Below are positions 17,434-25,992 of a DNA stretch of 64,000 nucleotides, piece by piece (positions within the stretch are counted from its first letter, which is position 1; each line of letters starts with the position of its first letter). Position numbers and translations under genes: made by a program. The stretch comes from Vreelandella sp042466685 (lineage in GTDB: Bacteria; Pseudomonadota; Gammaproteobacteria; Pseudomonadales; Halomonadaceae): contig NZ_CP170448.1 in the NCBI RefSeq assembly GCF_042466685.1, positions 992,001-1,056,000 of the forward strand, read 5' to 3'. The notes under the pieces are model-generated. The model was not told the DNA's origin. It ran no database searches and worked only from the letters and a program-made list of their open reading frames with translations.

Positions 17434-18879
17434 ATGGCTAGATCTTCTTCGTTTACGTTTGTATTAGTGGCAATCGGTGGCGCAGCCGTTGGTTTTCTCG
17501 CCGCGCAAATTATTCCTTTGCCGGGGCAAACTGTCGATGAAGCGCCTGTCGAAACTGCTGAGACAACAGATCAATCGCCGGTTGCCGAGGCAATTGTTGG
17601 CCTTGAAAAGCTCACGCTTGATGAGCGCCTGCGTGGTGAAATAACCTCGGCCAGCGAGCTAAACGGTAACGATGGCAGCCGCTTCATGCGCTATGCAATC
17701 GCACTGGAAGAGGGTGAGATTGTTGAGATTTCTCTCAACGGGGCCTTGCAAGGCTTAGTGGCGCTTTATGATGATCAGCTACAACTGCTCGATAATGCCC
17801 CTGTCGTGCGCCATCGTATCGAAGAGAGCGGCGACTATGTCGTGGTGGTTAGCGGCGCCGATGCGCATAGCTATGGTCCGTTTACCGTTGACAGCCGAAC
17901 CGTTGAACTGACGGATGCCGACTCTGTGGCGGTGGGGGAGCCAATCGATAGTTGGCTACAAGGGGATGCCCGTGAAATCACCCTGAACATAGAAGAAGCG
18001 GGTCTTTACCAACTGGAAATGCGTTCTGACGACTTCGACGCTTACTTGGAGATTAAAGGGCCGAATGGCTACGCCCGCGAAGACGACGACAGTGCCGGTA
18101 ATTTAGACGCGCGCATTGCCGATTTTCTGGAGCCCGGTGAATATACCCTGACGCCCCGCAGTGCCTATGGCGATGGCAATGGCGTTTATACGCTCTCAGT
18201 AGAGCCTCACGAGTTACCGGGGGACGGTGAACTGCGTAATGATGGCGCGCTTACTCCCGATGACTCCCTCAACGGCTGGTTTAGCGGTCAGGCGCTTAGC
18301 TACCAAGTAGAGGTGGAAGAAGCAGGCATGTACCAGATTGAGATGCGCTCCAGTGACATCGATTCCTACCTGGTACTTGAAGGGCCTAACGGTTACTACC
18401 GCGAAGATGATGACAGTGCCGGTAATCTGGATGCCAGCATCGCTGATTTCCTGGCTCCCGGAGAGTATCAATTAACGGCGCGGACTGCCTACGGCGAGAG
18501 CAGCGGCATGTTTACGCTCTCCATGGAACCGCGTGATATGCCCGATGTTGACCTGCGTAATGAAGGCACGCTTACCCCTGGTGAGGCGCTAAACGGTTGG
18601 TACAGCGGTGCACCACTGACGTATCAGTTGGAGGTAGAAGAGAGCTCGTTAGTGACGTTGGAGATGCGCTCTGCCGATTTTGATACCTTTATCGAGATTA
18701 GTGGTCAGGGCTTTGCCGCCAGCGATGACGACGGCGCGGGCGGTACTGACTCACGGCTTCAAGAGCCGTTGCTACCCGGCACGTACACGGTAAGCGCACG
18801 GGGTTTTAGCGCTACCGGTAGCGGCTTGTTTGAACTAAGCCTTGAAATGGAGCCCACGGAAATTCCCCCAGAGCTTTAA
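17434..18879 (+). CDS. Exported/anchored protein with three PPC-like beta-sandwich repeats
   Basis: 481 aa. An uncleaved-looking N-terminal hydrophobic segment (~5-28) is followed by a Pro/Glu/Thr-rich linker. The body holds an initial ~110-residue domain and then three ~110-residue repeats. Each repeat has a Trp-containing SW/NGW opening, an EMRS(D/A)DF-D block, an EDDDSAGN-type acidic loop and a PGEYTLT-like strand. This resembles bacterial pre-peptidase C-terminal domains, which fold as beta-sandwiches. No protease or other catalytic domain is attached. The protein is very acidic, as expected for an envelope protein of a halophile. Function is not known. AAGGA precedes the ATG by 6 nt. Confidence 0.75.
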   Translation: MARSSSFTFVLVAIGGAAVGFLAAQIIPLPGQTVDEAPVETAETTDQSPVAEAIVGLEKLTLDERLRGEITSASELNGNDGSRFMRYAIALEEGEIVEISLNGALQGLVALYDDQLQLLDNAPVVRHRIEESGDYVVVVSGADAHSYGPFTVDSRTVELTDADSVAVGEPIDSWLQGDAREITLNIEEAGLYQLEMRSDDFDAYLEIKGPNGYAREDDDSAGNLDARIADFLEPGEYTLTPRSAYGDGNGVYTLSVEPHELPGDGELRNDGALTPDDSLNGWFSGQALSYQVEVEEAGMYQIEMRSSDIDSYLVLEGPNGYYREDDDSAGNLDASIADFLAPGEYQLTARTAYGESSGMFTLSMEPRDMPDVDLRNEGTLTPGEALNGWYSGAPLTYQLEVEESSLVTLEMRSADFDTFIEISGQGFAASDDDGAGGTDSRLQEPLLPGTYTVSARGFSATGSGLFELSLEMEPTEIPPEL

Positions 18880-18902
18880 TGGTTAGCGTTAACCGATAAT
18901 GG

Positions 18903-18939
18903 CCAACGCCCTTGTCGCTTATCGTGATAGGGGCGTTGG
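18903..18939 (+). terminator. Probable terminator after the repeat protein
   Basis: CCAACGCCC / GGGCGTTGG, a perfect 9-bp stem with a ~19-nt loop, starting 24 bp after the stop codon and followed by TTTATT. The loop is long but the stem is G/C-rich. Confidence 0.6.
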
Positions 18940-19018
18940 TTTATTGGTCGATGGTGAGGAGTGAATTGTGCGGAGTAAATGGTAAGGCGTGAGGCGTAAA
19001 TAGTTAGGCGTGAGAAGG

Positions 19019-19897
19019 TTAACGGCCAGCTTTTAGGCAGCCTACCACTACCAGCACTGCCGCGGCGGGTAAACGCCAGTCCAGCACGCTCATACCTGCC
19101 AGCACTAGTAGCAGGGCGGCCAGGATCGGCACGCCATACGCCAAGCTTCCCACCAGGCTTGCGTGCCCCCAGCGCAACGCTTTATCCCAGGCCACCATGG
19201 CCATCCCGTAAGGCCCTAACCCCAGTGCAATGCCCGCGAGTAACGCTTCGCCGCTGGGAAAGGCAAGACTGCCCTCCAGTATTAAACTGGCGGCCACGGC
19301 GATAGCGCAGGCGATAAGCAGTAGTCGCGGTAGTAGTGGCGTTAAGGCCACTGGCGCCGCCTGGCTTAACCATGAATAGATCGCCCAGCAGCAGGCGGCC
19401 AACAGGGCTAGCGCGTAGCCTGTGGTGGCGCCGCCCAGGCCTCCATTGATGGCTTGAGGCACCAGTAGCAGTGCCGCGCCTGAAAACGCAATCAGTGCGC
19501 CGACAACCCCTGCAATTTGCAGGCGGCCAAAACGGCTCCATTGGCTGAGGAGCACAAACAGCACCGGCCACGTGTAGGTAATCAGTGCCGCTTCGGCGGC
19601 GGGCGCTAAACGCATGCCAATAAAGTAGGTGCTGACGGCGCCAAAGATAAGCAGCGGGATACCCACCCAAACACTCAACTGCCAGCCCGCGCCGCAGGCG
19701 GCTACGTTAACCCGGCGGCTTAGCGGTAGCGTTGCTAATGACCCCGCTAGCAGGGTAACGGCGGTTAGCTGCAAGGGCGGTGTCGCTTTGGCAAACTCAG
19801 CCAGCAGCGGCGCCGCACTCCAAAGCATCACGGCCACCAGCGCCGCACCAACACTGTACCAACGTGGAAATAACGCGGGGGAGTGAACGGGATGCAT
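19019..19897 (-). CDS. EamA/DMT-family transporter
   Basis: 292 aa with about ten hydrophobic segments in two EamA repeats (first ~15-140, second ~150-290). It probably exports an amino acid or aromatic metabolite (RhtA/YddG-type proteins are in this family), but the substrate cannot be inferred. It is divergent from the LysR gene at 19999 across 101 bp, a typical regulator-exporter pair. The ~75 bp after its stop contains short GGCGTGAG repeats and no gene. Confidence 0.85.
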   Translation of the reverse strand: MHPVHSPALFPRWYSVGAALVAVMLWSAAPLLAEFAKATPPLQLTAVTLLAGSLATLPLSRRVNVAACGAGWQLSVWVGIPLLIFGAVSTYFIGMRLAPAAEAALITYTWPVLFVLLSQWSRFGRLQIAGVVGALIAFSGAALLLVPQAINGGLGGATTGYALALLAACCWAIYSWLSQAAPVALTPLLPRLLLIACAIAVAASLILEGSLAFPSGEALLAGIALGLGPYGMAMVAWDKALRWGHASLVGSLAYGVPILAALLLVLAGMSVLDWRLPAAAVLVVVGCLKAGR

Positions 19898-19998
19898 CAG
19901 CGTTCTCCTTGATTAGTGAATGTGCTGAGCAGCATACTCATCATCAAAGCATCACAATATCGATCTTTTATGATCGTTTTCATCAAGCTTGGTGATAT

Positions 19999-20871
19999 AT
20001 GCGTGCACCCACGTTAGACCTAACCCTACTACGAACTCTGGTGGCGATTGCGGACACCGGCAGCGTCACCGCAGCCGCTAAACGGTTGGCGTATACCCAG
20101 TCCACTGTGAGTATGCAACTGCAGCGGCTAGAAGCGCAGCTCTCGCTTACGCTGCACGAGCGGGAAGGGCGGCGAATACGCTTTACTTCAGAAGGTGAGC
20201 GATTACTCAGCCATGCCCGACGGCTATTAGCGCTTAATGATGATGCGTGGAGCGATATGCAGGCGCGTCAGGTCACCGGGGATCTTACCCTCGGCATCCC
20301 TGAAGATTACGCCTCGCTGCTCCCCTCGGTGTTTGCCTACTTTCATCAGCTTTATCCCGCCGTGGGGTTAAAGGTGATCTGCGGCACCAGCGCGCATCTC
20401 GTTGAGCAAGTGAAGGCTAAAGAACTGGATCTTGCTCTGGTGACTCGACAACGAAACTCGCCGGGCGGCGATGTCATTCGACGGGAGCCGCTATTGTGGG
20501 CGGTCGGTATGAACCAACAACCGCTGCTAAGCGACCCATTACCTTTGGCGCTCTACTCACCGGGGGCTGACGTATTCCGTGAGGTGGCCGAGCAGGCGCT
20601 GCAGTCGGCAGGCCGCAGTTGGCGCGTAGCCTACACCAGCCAATCCATGGCGGGATTGGCGCCTATAGTGACCGCTGGACTGGCCATCGTAGTGGTGACG
20701 CGTAGCATGTTGACCTCGGCGCTGAGGCCACTGGATGAGAGTAGTGGGCTGCCGACGCTGCCGATGATTGAATTGGCGCTTCACCGGGCGCCTCACCGCC
20801 CATCTGAACCTGGCCGCCGATTGGCCGAGTTAATACGCGAACAACTGGCAGTGCATGAGCAAGCGCTATAA
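19999..20871 (+). CDS. LysR-family transcriptional regulator
   Basis: 290 aa. The N-terminal winged helix-turn-helix includes LLRTLVAIADTGSVTAAAKR and TQSTVSMQLQRLE, followed by LHEREGRRIRFTSEGERLL. The substrate-binding domain begins near residue 92 (DLTLGIPEDYASLLPSVF). The TQSTVSMQL helix resembles regulators such as LrhA/HexA and their exporter-linked relatives. It is divergent from the EamA exporter and probably regulates it. Confidence 0.87.
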   Translation: MRAPTLDLTLLRTLVAIADTGSVTAAAKRLAYTQSTVSMQLQRLEAQLSLTLHEREGRRIRFTSEGERLLSHARRLLALNDDAWSDMQARQVTGDLTLGIPEDYASLLPSVFAYFHQLYPAVGLKVICGTSAHLVEQVKAKELDLALVTRQRNSPGGDVIRREPLLWAVGMNQQPLLSDPLPLALYSPGADVFREVAEQALQSAGRSWRVAYTSQSMAGLAPIVTAGLAIVVVTRSMLTSALRPLDESSGLPTLPMIELALHRAPHRPSEPGRRLAELIREQLAVHEQAL

Positions 20872-20973
20872 ACAAGGATTGCTTAGCGTTGATGACCGTG
20901 TAGTGCTTTAATCAGCGCCAGGGAGCGTTACTGACTAGAATGAAGAGCGAATAAAGGCTTTTAGGAGCACTAC

Positions 20974-21531
20974 ATGCACGAACTGGATCACTATATCTAC
21001 CCGCATCGGGTGTTGCACTGGCTGGTGGCGGGGGCGGTGTTACTCTCCTTGGCCAGCGGTTTAACGTTAGGCTTTTTGGGCTATGAGCGCACTGTTGCTT
21101 TAGTCGGCAATATGCTTACAAACCTGCTGTATACCAGCCATAAAACGCTGGGGGTGTTGATACTGCTGCTAATGACGCTACGTATTATTACCCGGCTGGC
21201 CTTTGTGGTACCTGACCACGAGCCGCCCCTAAATGCCTTCGAGCGGCTGGTGAGTACCAGCGTCCATCATTTGCTGTACATAGCACTGATTGTTATGCCC
21301 TTACTGGGGTGGGCTGCGACTGCCAGCGGCGGTTTTCCAGTGGAGTTTTTCCACTGGCATTTACCAGGCTTGATTGGCGAGCGCGAGCAACTGTCTGAAC
21401 AACTCTTTATGTGGCATGAACGTCTGGGGTGGGCCATTTTAGGCTTGGTGGTGCTACACGTTGCCGGAGCTATGTTCCATTGGAAAATCAAGCGCGATAA
21501 CGTTATGAAGCGTATGAGCCTGTTTGATTAA
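20974..21531 (+). CDS. Cytochrome b561 family protein
   Basis: 185 aa with four membrane segments (~15-35, 55-72, 93-112, 145-165). Histidines suitable for bis-His haem b are visible on the segments: His11/His15 (YPHRVLHW), His61 region (YTSHKTLG), and His149/His161 near MWHERLGW and LHVAGAMFH. Bacterial b561 proteins move electrons between quinol and periplasmic acceptors, and some act as superoxide:quinone oxidoreductases. AGGAG precedes the ATG. It ends 22 bp before the convergent diguanylate cyclase. Confidence 0.9.
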   Translation: MHELDHYIYPHRVLHWLVAGAVLLSLASGLTLGFLGYERTVALVGNMLTNLLYTSHKTLGVLILLLMTLRIITRLAFVVPDHEPPLNAFERLVSTSVHHLLYIALIVMPLLGWAATASGGFPVEFFHWHLPGLIGEREQLSEQLFMWHERLGWAILGLVVLHVAGAMFHWKIKRDNVMKRMSLFD

Positions 21532-21553
21532 TGACCGCACGACCGGTGGGCAT

Positions 21554-23359
21554 CTAACTCGCCGAGCCGTAGCGATAGAACTCTACAGCTTGGCGTGATT
21601 TGACTGCGTACATATGGCTATCAGCTTCTCGCAGTAAACTCTCAAGAGTGGCGTCCTCTGCTCCCTGGCAAGTGCTTACCCCGATGCTTACGCTAACGCT
21701 AACTCGCTCACCGCACGGGAGTTTGATCGGTGCACAAACAGCTTCGTTGACACGCGTCTGTATACTCTCAAGCGTGTCGTGATGTTCAAGGTTCTCCATA
21801 ATAATAATGAACTCATCGCCGCCAAAGCGTGCGCAGTGGTCGCCCGTTCGTGCCAAGTGGGCGATGCGTTTAGCTATCTGTTGTAGTACGAAATCACCTG
21901 CCTCATGGCCGTAGCAGTCGTTAATGGGTTTAAAGCGATCAAGATCAAGCATTAGTAATGCCAACCGCTGGTCATATTGACGATTCCGTTCCAGGGCCTC
22001 TGCAGCGCAGCGCGCCAGGCCGTGTCGATTTAATAAGCCGGTCAGCATATCGCAGTTGGCTAAATGCTCCAGTGCTCTAGTACGAGCGGCGACTTTTTGT
22101 TCCAGCACGGCTTCCTGCTTTTTAAGAGCAGCTAACATAGCGGCTTGAGCACGCTCTTTTTGCCGTTTAAGTTTGTTAAAGCGCGCTGCCAGCGCAAATG
22201 AAAGCAGTAACATTTCTAACGCTGAGCCAATTTGAATGCCGTGTAGAGTAATAAAATTCGCCGGCAGTATGCCCAGGTTGCGCAGTGCAAAGACACCTGC
22301 ACCCAGCAGAAATAGCGACCAAGCGAATACGAATAGCCGAGCGCTGGGTAAGCGCCGCAAGCTGCAGTAACTGCCGCATGCCAGGAGCAGTAAAGCCGCC
22401 ATAAAACCCGTTACATCCATGATGTGAAGCGCTGTGGGAATGGGCAGCAGCAGCGAGCCAATAACGGCGAGCCAGCAGTAGCTGCGAAAGGTGTTTAAGA
22501 CTTGATGCCAGCGAGGGCAATATATCTCAGTATTAAGAAAACTCTGCGCAAACAGCGTGGCCATAGCGGAAGCAAACGTGAAACCAAGCGCCACCAAGCG
22601 TGATGTGTTTTCACCTAAAAAACTCCAGAACATGAGTGTGCCAATGCCGTTAAACGCGAGAATAGCCAGGCCAAAGCCAGCGACAAATAGCGAGTAGTGA
22701 AGAAATACGCGCTCTTTAAAGCCAAAAAACAGCAGTAAGTTATATAACCCCATTGCCAGCAGCATGCCGAAGTAGGTCGCCAGCCAAAAATTATGCCGGT
22801 CATTTTGGGTATAAAATGTCTCTGGCGTTAATAAGTTGTAGCTCAGCATCTTGCTGCCTGATGCAGCCACATGGGTATACAGAGTGACGGTTTCAAAGGC
22901 GGCCAGCTCCAGTGGAAAAACTGCCTGGCGGTGGGCGAGCGCGCGCTGTTCAACGGGTACCGCGCTGCCGCTTTGCTGCACATCGCTGCCCTGCTGGCGG
23001 AGTGTGTAAAGAGTAACGTAATCCAAGAATGGGTACTCAAACTCCACTATTCTGCGCTGGGGTTTGGGCGAATCGTTGTTCACCTGAGTTCGCAGCCACA
23101 CGTCGCCTCGGGTATAACCGAAATTTAAATCTTGAGCGTCTTGGGTTGGCTGAAAAGGTCGCGGTTGGGCGAGTAAATCGTTAATCGATAAAGATGGCTT
23201 GTCTGCTTGCCAGTACTCGTTATAAGGGGCAAGTGAATAGATCGCCTGGTTTGGCGATACGGATAGTGGTGTGCTTGCCTGGGCCAACGGCATAAAACAA
23301 ACCGCAAGCAGCAGCAAAAAGCCAGTGTAAACACCCGCTATAGGACGTTGTGCATGCAT
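21554..23359 (-). CDS. Diguanylate cyclase with 7TMR-DISM sensor
   Basis: 601 aa. The signal peptide ends near PLAQA-ST (~28). A periplasmic 7TMR-DISMED2-like beta domain (~40-170) is followed by seven membrane segments (~185-390), a coiled stretch (LKRQKERAQAAMLAALKKQE) and a GGDEF domain (~430-595). The active-site motif is intact (ARFGGDEF). RTGD lies five residues before it, an RxxD inhibitory site for product feedback. It should make cyclic di-GMP in response to an unknown periplasmic ligand, often a sugar in this sensor class. No EAL domain is present. Confidence 0.93.
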   Translation of the reverse strand: MHAQRPIAGVYTGFLLLLAVCFMPLAQASTPLSVSPNQAIYSLAPYNEYWQADKPSLSINDLLAQPRPFQPTQDAQDLNFGYTRGDVWLRTQVNNDSPKPQRRIVEFEYPFLDYVTLYTLRQQGSDVQQSGSAVPVEQRALAHRQAVFPLELAAFETVTLYTHVAASGSKMLSYNLLTPETFYTQNDRHNFWLATYFGMLLAMGLYNLLLFFGFKERVFLHYSLFVAGFGLAILAFNGIGTLMFWSFLGENTSRLVALGFTFASAMATLFAQSFLNTEIYCPRWHQVLNTFRSYCWLAVIGSLLLPIPTALHIMDVTGFMAALLLLACGSYCSLRRLPSARLFVFAWSLFLLGAGVFALRNLGILPANFITLHGIQIGSALEMLLLSFALAARFNKLKRQKERAQAAMLAALKKQEAVLEQKVAARTRALEHLANCDMLTGLLNRHGLARCAAEALERNRQYDQRLALLMLDLDRFKPINDCYGHEAGDFVLQQIAKRIAHLARTGDHCARFGGDEFIIIMENLEHHDTLESIQTRVNEAVCAPIKLPCGERVSVSVSIGVSTCQGAEDATLESLLREADSHMYAVKSRQAVEFYRYGSAS

Positions 23360-23526
23360 AGGGTATCGCTTTTTTCGTTATATTACCCCGTACGCTGTTC
23401 CCTGGGTTCCCTTGCCCGCCGGGGGCGCTAATGCGTCGACATAGCGCTAGCTGCTCAAATTTCCTTGTGCCGTAAATGAGCTCTTTGAGTGTAGTTGGCT
23501 TTGGAAAAAAATAGCGTTTAAAACCC

Positions 23527-24399
23527 TCATGCTTTGTGGATGACATAACTCAAATGTTGAGTAAGTCGTTGCATCAACGTGCCGCTATGGCGCCAAAAAT
23601 GCCAGTATAAAGGCACAGCTAAAAAATGGCCGGGAGCAACACTGGCTAGTTGACCACTGGCCATTAATTCGCCGACCTGCAACTGAGGCATCATGCCGTA
23701 ACCGATCCCAGCTGATGCTAAGCGCACAAACCCTTCTGAAGAGGGGCAGAGATGGTAAGGAAAGGGGCCATGGTAGCCGCACTGGGCAAGAAATTGGTGC
23801 TGCAACTGGTCATGAGGGCCGAAGACGATGGCGGGCGCCTTTTGAAAAGCCTCATCGCTGGGGCCGTTAGGAAAGTGTTGCGCCACATAGACGGGCGAGG
23901 CAAGCGGGTGGTAGTGCATTTCTCCCAACGCTACGCAGCGTGCTCCGGCAATCGGCTGTGGCGCAGCGCACAGGCAGGCCGCAACATCACCATCGCGTAA
24001 GCGTTTGAGGCCCACATCCTGATCTTCAATCACTAAATCCAACAGTAGCCCCTCCTGCTGGCAAATAGCGGCCACGGCCTCAGCCCACCAGGTGACCAAG
24101 CTATCCGCATTGATAGCGATCCTCAAACGTGGCGCCTGATCATCCAGCGTGGGCAGTGAGCCCCGCAGGTCACGCTCTAATAGCTGTACCTGCTGGTAAT
24201 GGGTTAACAGACGCTGGCCCGCTGGAGTGGGGGCTAAATGAGGGTGGCGTACCAGCACCGGCTGGCCCAGACGAACTTCCAGCGCCTTGATGCGTTGAGA
24301 GACCGCCGACTGAGAGAGTCCCAGTACATCGCCCGCGCGCTCGAAGCCGTCGCACTCAACTACGGTTGCCAAGGCGTGAAGCAGTTTGTAATCCAGCAT
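23527..24399 (-). CDS. argP: LysR regulator of the ArgP/IciA type
   Basis: 290 aa. MLDYKLLHALATVVECDGFERAGDVLGLSQSAVSQRIKALE matches in style the ArgP/IciA N-terminus (only part is quoted by family comparison). The effector domain starts near residue 93 (LRIAINADSLVTWWAEAV), another ArgP hallmark. ArgP senses lysine and arginine and activates the LysE/ArgO exporter gene. No lysE/argO neighbour is visible; the adjacent divergent genes are the imelysin operon, 207 bp away. Confidence 0.85.
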   Translation of the reverse strand: MLDYKLLHALATVVECDGFERAGDVLGLSQSAVSQRIKALEVRLGQPVLVRHPHLAPTPAGQRLLTHYQQVQLLERDLRGSLPTLDDQAPRLRIAINADSLVTWWAEAVAAICQQEGLLLDLVIEDQDVGLKRLRDGDVAACLCAAPQPIAGARCVALGEMHYHPLASPVYVAQHFPNGPSDEAFQKAPAIVFGPHDQLQHQFLAQCGYHGPFPYHLCPSSEGFVRLASAGIGYGMMPQLQVGELMASGQLASVAPGHFLAVPLYWHFWRHSGTLMQRLTQHLSYVIHKA

Positions 24400-24606
24400 G
24401 GCGATGTTCCCAGGACAGAATAAGTGACATAAAGCAAAAAAAGGACGATTAATCCCAGTACTGCTCTCAATCTGAGTTTAAATAGGATTGAATCTCATAG
24501 GTCAATGAATTACATTTCAGGCATGGCTAGCGCACCCAATCGTCCTAGGTTGCCTAGCACTCTATGTGAGTAGTTTCTGTTACGCCACAGCCTAAAGGAT
24601 ACTTTA

Positions 24607-25884
24607 ATGCTCGCCATCATGCTCCGTCGCCCCCTTGCTGGCATCGTTGCGCTTAGCGCGCTGATGCCTTTTGCCGCTGCTGACGACACCGTTAACGCCG
24701 ACACCGTGGTTCACCACTACGCCGATCTGGCTCATGCCAATTACGCCGATGCACTGAGTGCCGCCCAGGCACTGAACGAGCGCATCGACGAATTGCTGGC
24801 CAATCCCACTAGCGAGACCCTGAACGCCGCCAAGCAAGCCTGGCTGCAGGCGCGGGTGCCTTATCAGCAGAGCGAAGTATTTCGTTTCGGTAATGCGGTG
24901 GTGGACGACTGGGAAGGGCAGCTAAACGCCTGGCCCCTCGATGAGGGCATGATCGATTACGTCGAAGGCGATGACTACCAGCATGAGCTGGGCAACGAAG
25001 GCGCCACGGCCAATATCATTGCCAACGAGCGCATCACTGTCGGCGGCGAGAGCCTGGACGTCAGCGAGATCACCCCAGAACTCCTCGCCGACCTGAATGA
25101 AATTGGCGGCTCAGAGGCTAACGTCGCCAGCGGCTACCATGCCATCGAGTTTCTGCTCTGGGGGCAGGATCTAAACGGCTTCGAGGCGGGCAGCGGCGAA
25201 CGCCCGGTAAGCGATTACCAAACCGGCGACGACTGCACCCATGGCCACTGTAACCGCCGCCGGACTTACCTGGACGCGGTGTCTGATCTATTGGTTGACG
25301 ACCTTGAGTGGATGGTGGCCCAGTGGGCACCGGAAACCGAGGGCAACTATCGCCAGGAACTGCTCGCCGAAAGCGATCAGGAGGGCCTGCGCCGCATGCT
25401 GTTCGGCATGGGTTCGCTCTCCCTGGGTGAGTTAGCGGGGGAGCGTATGAAGGTGGCGCTGGAAGCCAACTCTTTTGAGGATGAGCACGACTGCTTCAGC
25501 GACAATACCCACAACTCCCACTACTACAACGGTCAGGGTATTCAGAATATCTACACTGGCCGCTATCAGCGCCTAGATGGCAGCGTGGTCGAGGGGCCTT
25601 CGCTGCAAGACCTATTGGCTCAGGAAGATAGCGAGCTGGCCGATACCCTTGCGCAGCAGCTCGACGCCACGATGGCGCGCCTGGATGCGATCAAGCAGGC
25701 GGCTGAGGCGGAAAGCTCGCCGATGGCTTTTGACATGATGATCGCGCCGGGCAATGAGCAGGGCAGCGAGCTGATCAATGAGGCGATTCTCACCCTGGTA
25801 GCGCAAACCGGCTCCATCGAACAGGCAGCGGGCTCACTGGGCGTGACGTCGCTGCAGCCTGATGACGCCGGTCACCAGTTCTAG
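24607..25884 (+). CDS. Imelysin-family periplasmic protein (IrpA-like), first copy
   Basis: 425 aa. The signal peptide (LAGIVALSALMPFAAA-DD) ends at ~26. The imelysin domain has the GxHxxE motif at Gly176 (GYHAIEFLLWGQD) and the AWLQARVPYQQSEVFRF block (~78-95). Imelysins were first reported as insulin-cleaving M75 metallopeptidases, but later structures favour a metal- or haem-related periplasmic binding role. The following genes encode a di-haem oxidoreductase, a second imelysin and a DUF1513 protein. This set is iron-regulated in pseudomonads and vibrios. I could not find a convincing Fur box in the 207-bp upstream region. Co-directional with the next gene, gap 15-108 bp depending on start. 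Confidence 0.88.
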   Translation: MLAIMLRRPLAGIVALSALMPFAAADDTVNADTVVHHYADLAHANYADALSAAQALNERIDELLANPTSETLNAAKQAWLQARVPYQQSEVFRFGNAVVDDWEGQLNAWPLDEGMIDYVEGDDYQHELGNEGATANIIANERITVGGESLDVSEITPELLADLNEIGGSEANVASGYHAIEFLLWGQDLNGFEAGSGERPVSDYQTGDDCTHGHCNRRRTYLDAVSDLLVDDLEWMVAQWAPETEGNYRQELLAESDQEGLRRMLFGMGSLSLGELAGERMKVALEANSFEDEHDCFSDNTHNSHYYNGQGIQNIYTGRYQRLDGSVVEGPSLQDLLAQEDSELADTLAQQLDATMARLDAIKQAAEAESSPMAFDMMIAPGNEQGSELINEAILTLVAQTGSIEQAAGSLGVTSLQPDDAGHQF

Positions 25885-25992
25885 AAAGGACGAGCGTCAA
25901 TGCGGAGCCGCCGATGGTGTTACTGTCGAGCGGCTCTGTTGGTTTTTGTTGAATGGCTTTGTATTCAGTATCACTCTTCTCAAGGTATCACC

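Noticed and set aside
24400..24606. Fur box before the imelysin operon
   Set aside because: No stretch reached a convincing match by eye; the GGACGATT/AATCGTCC pair is ~85 bp apart and not Fur-like.
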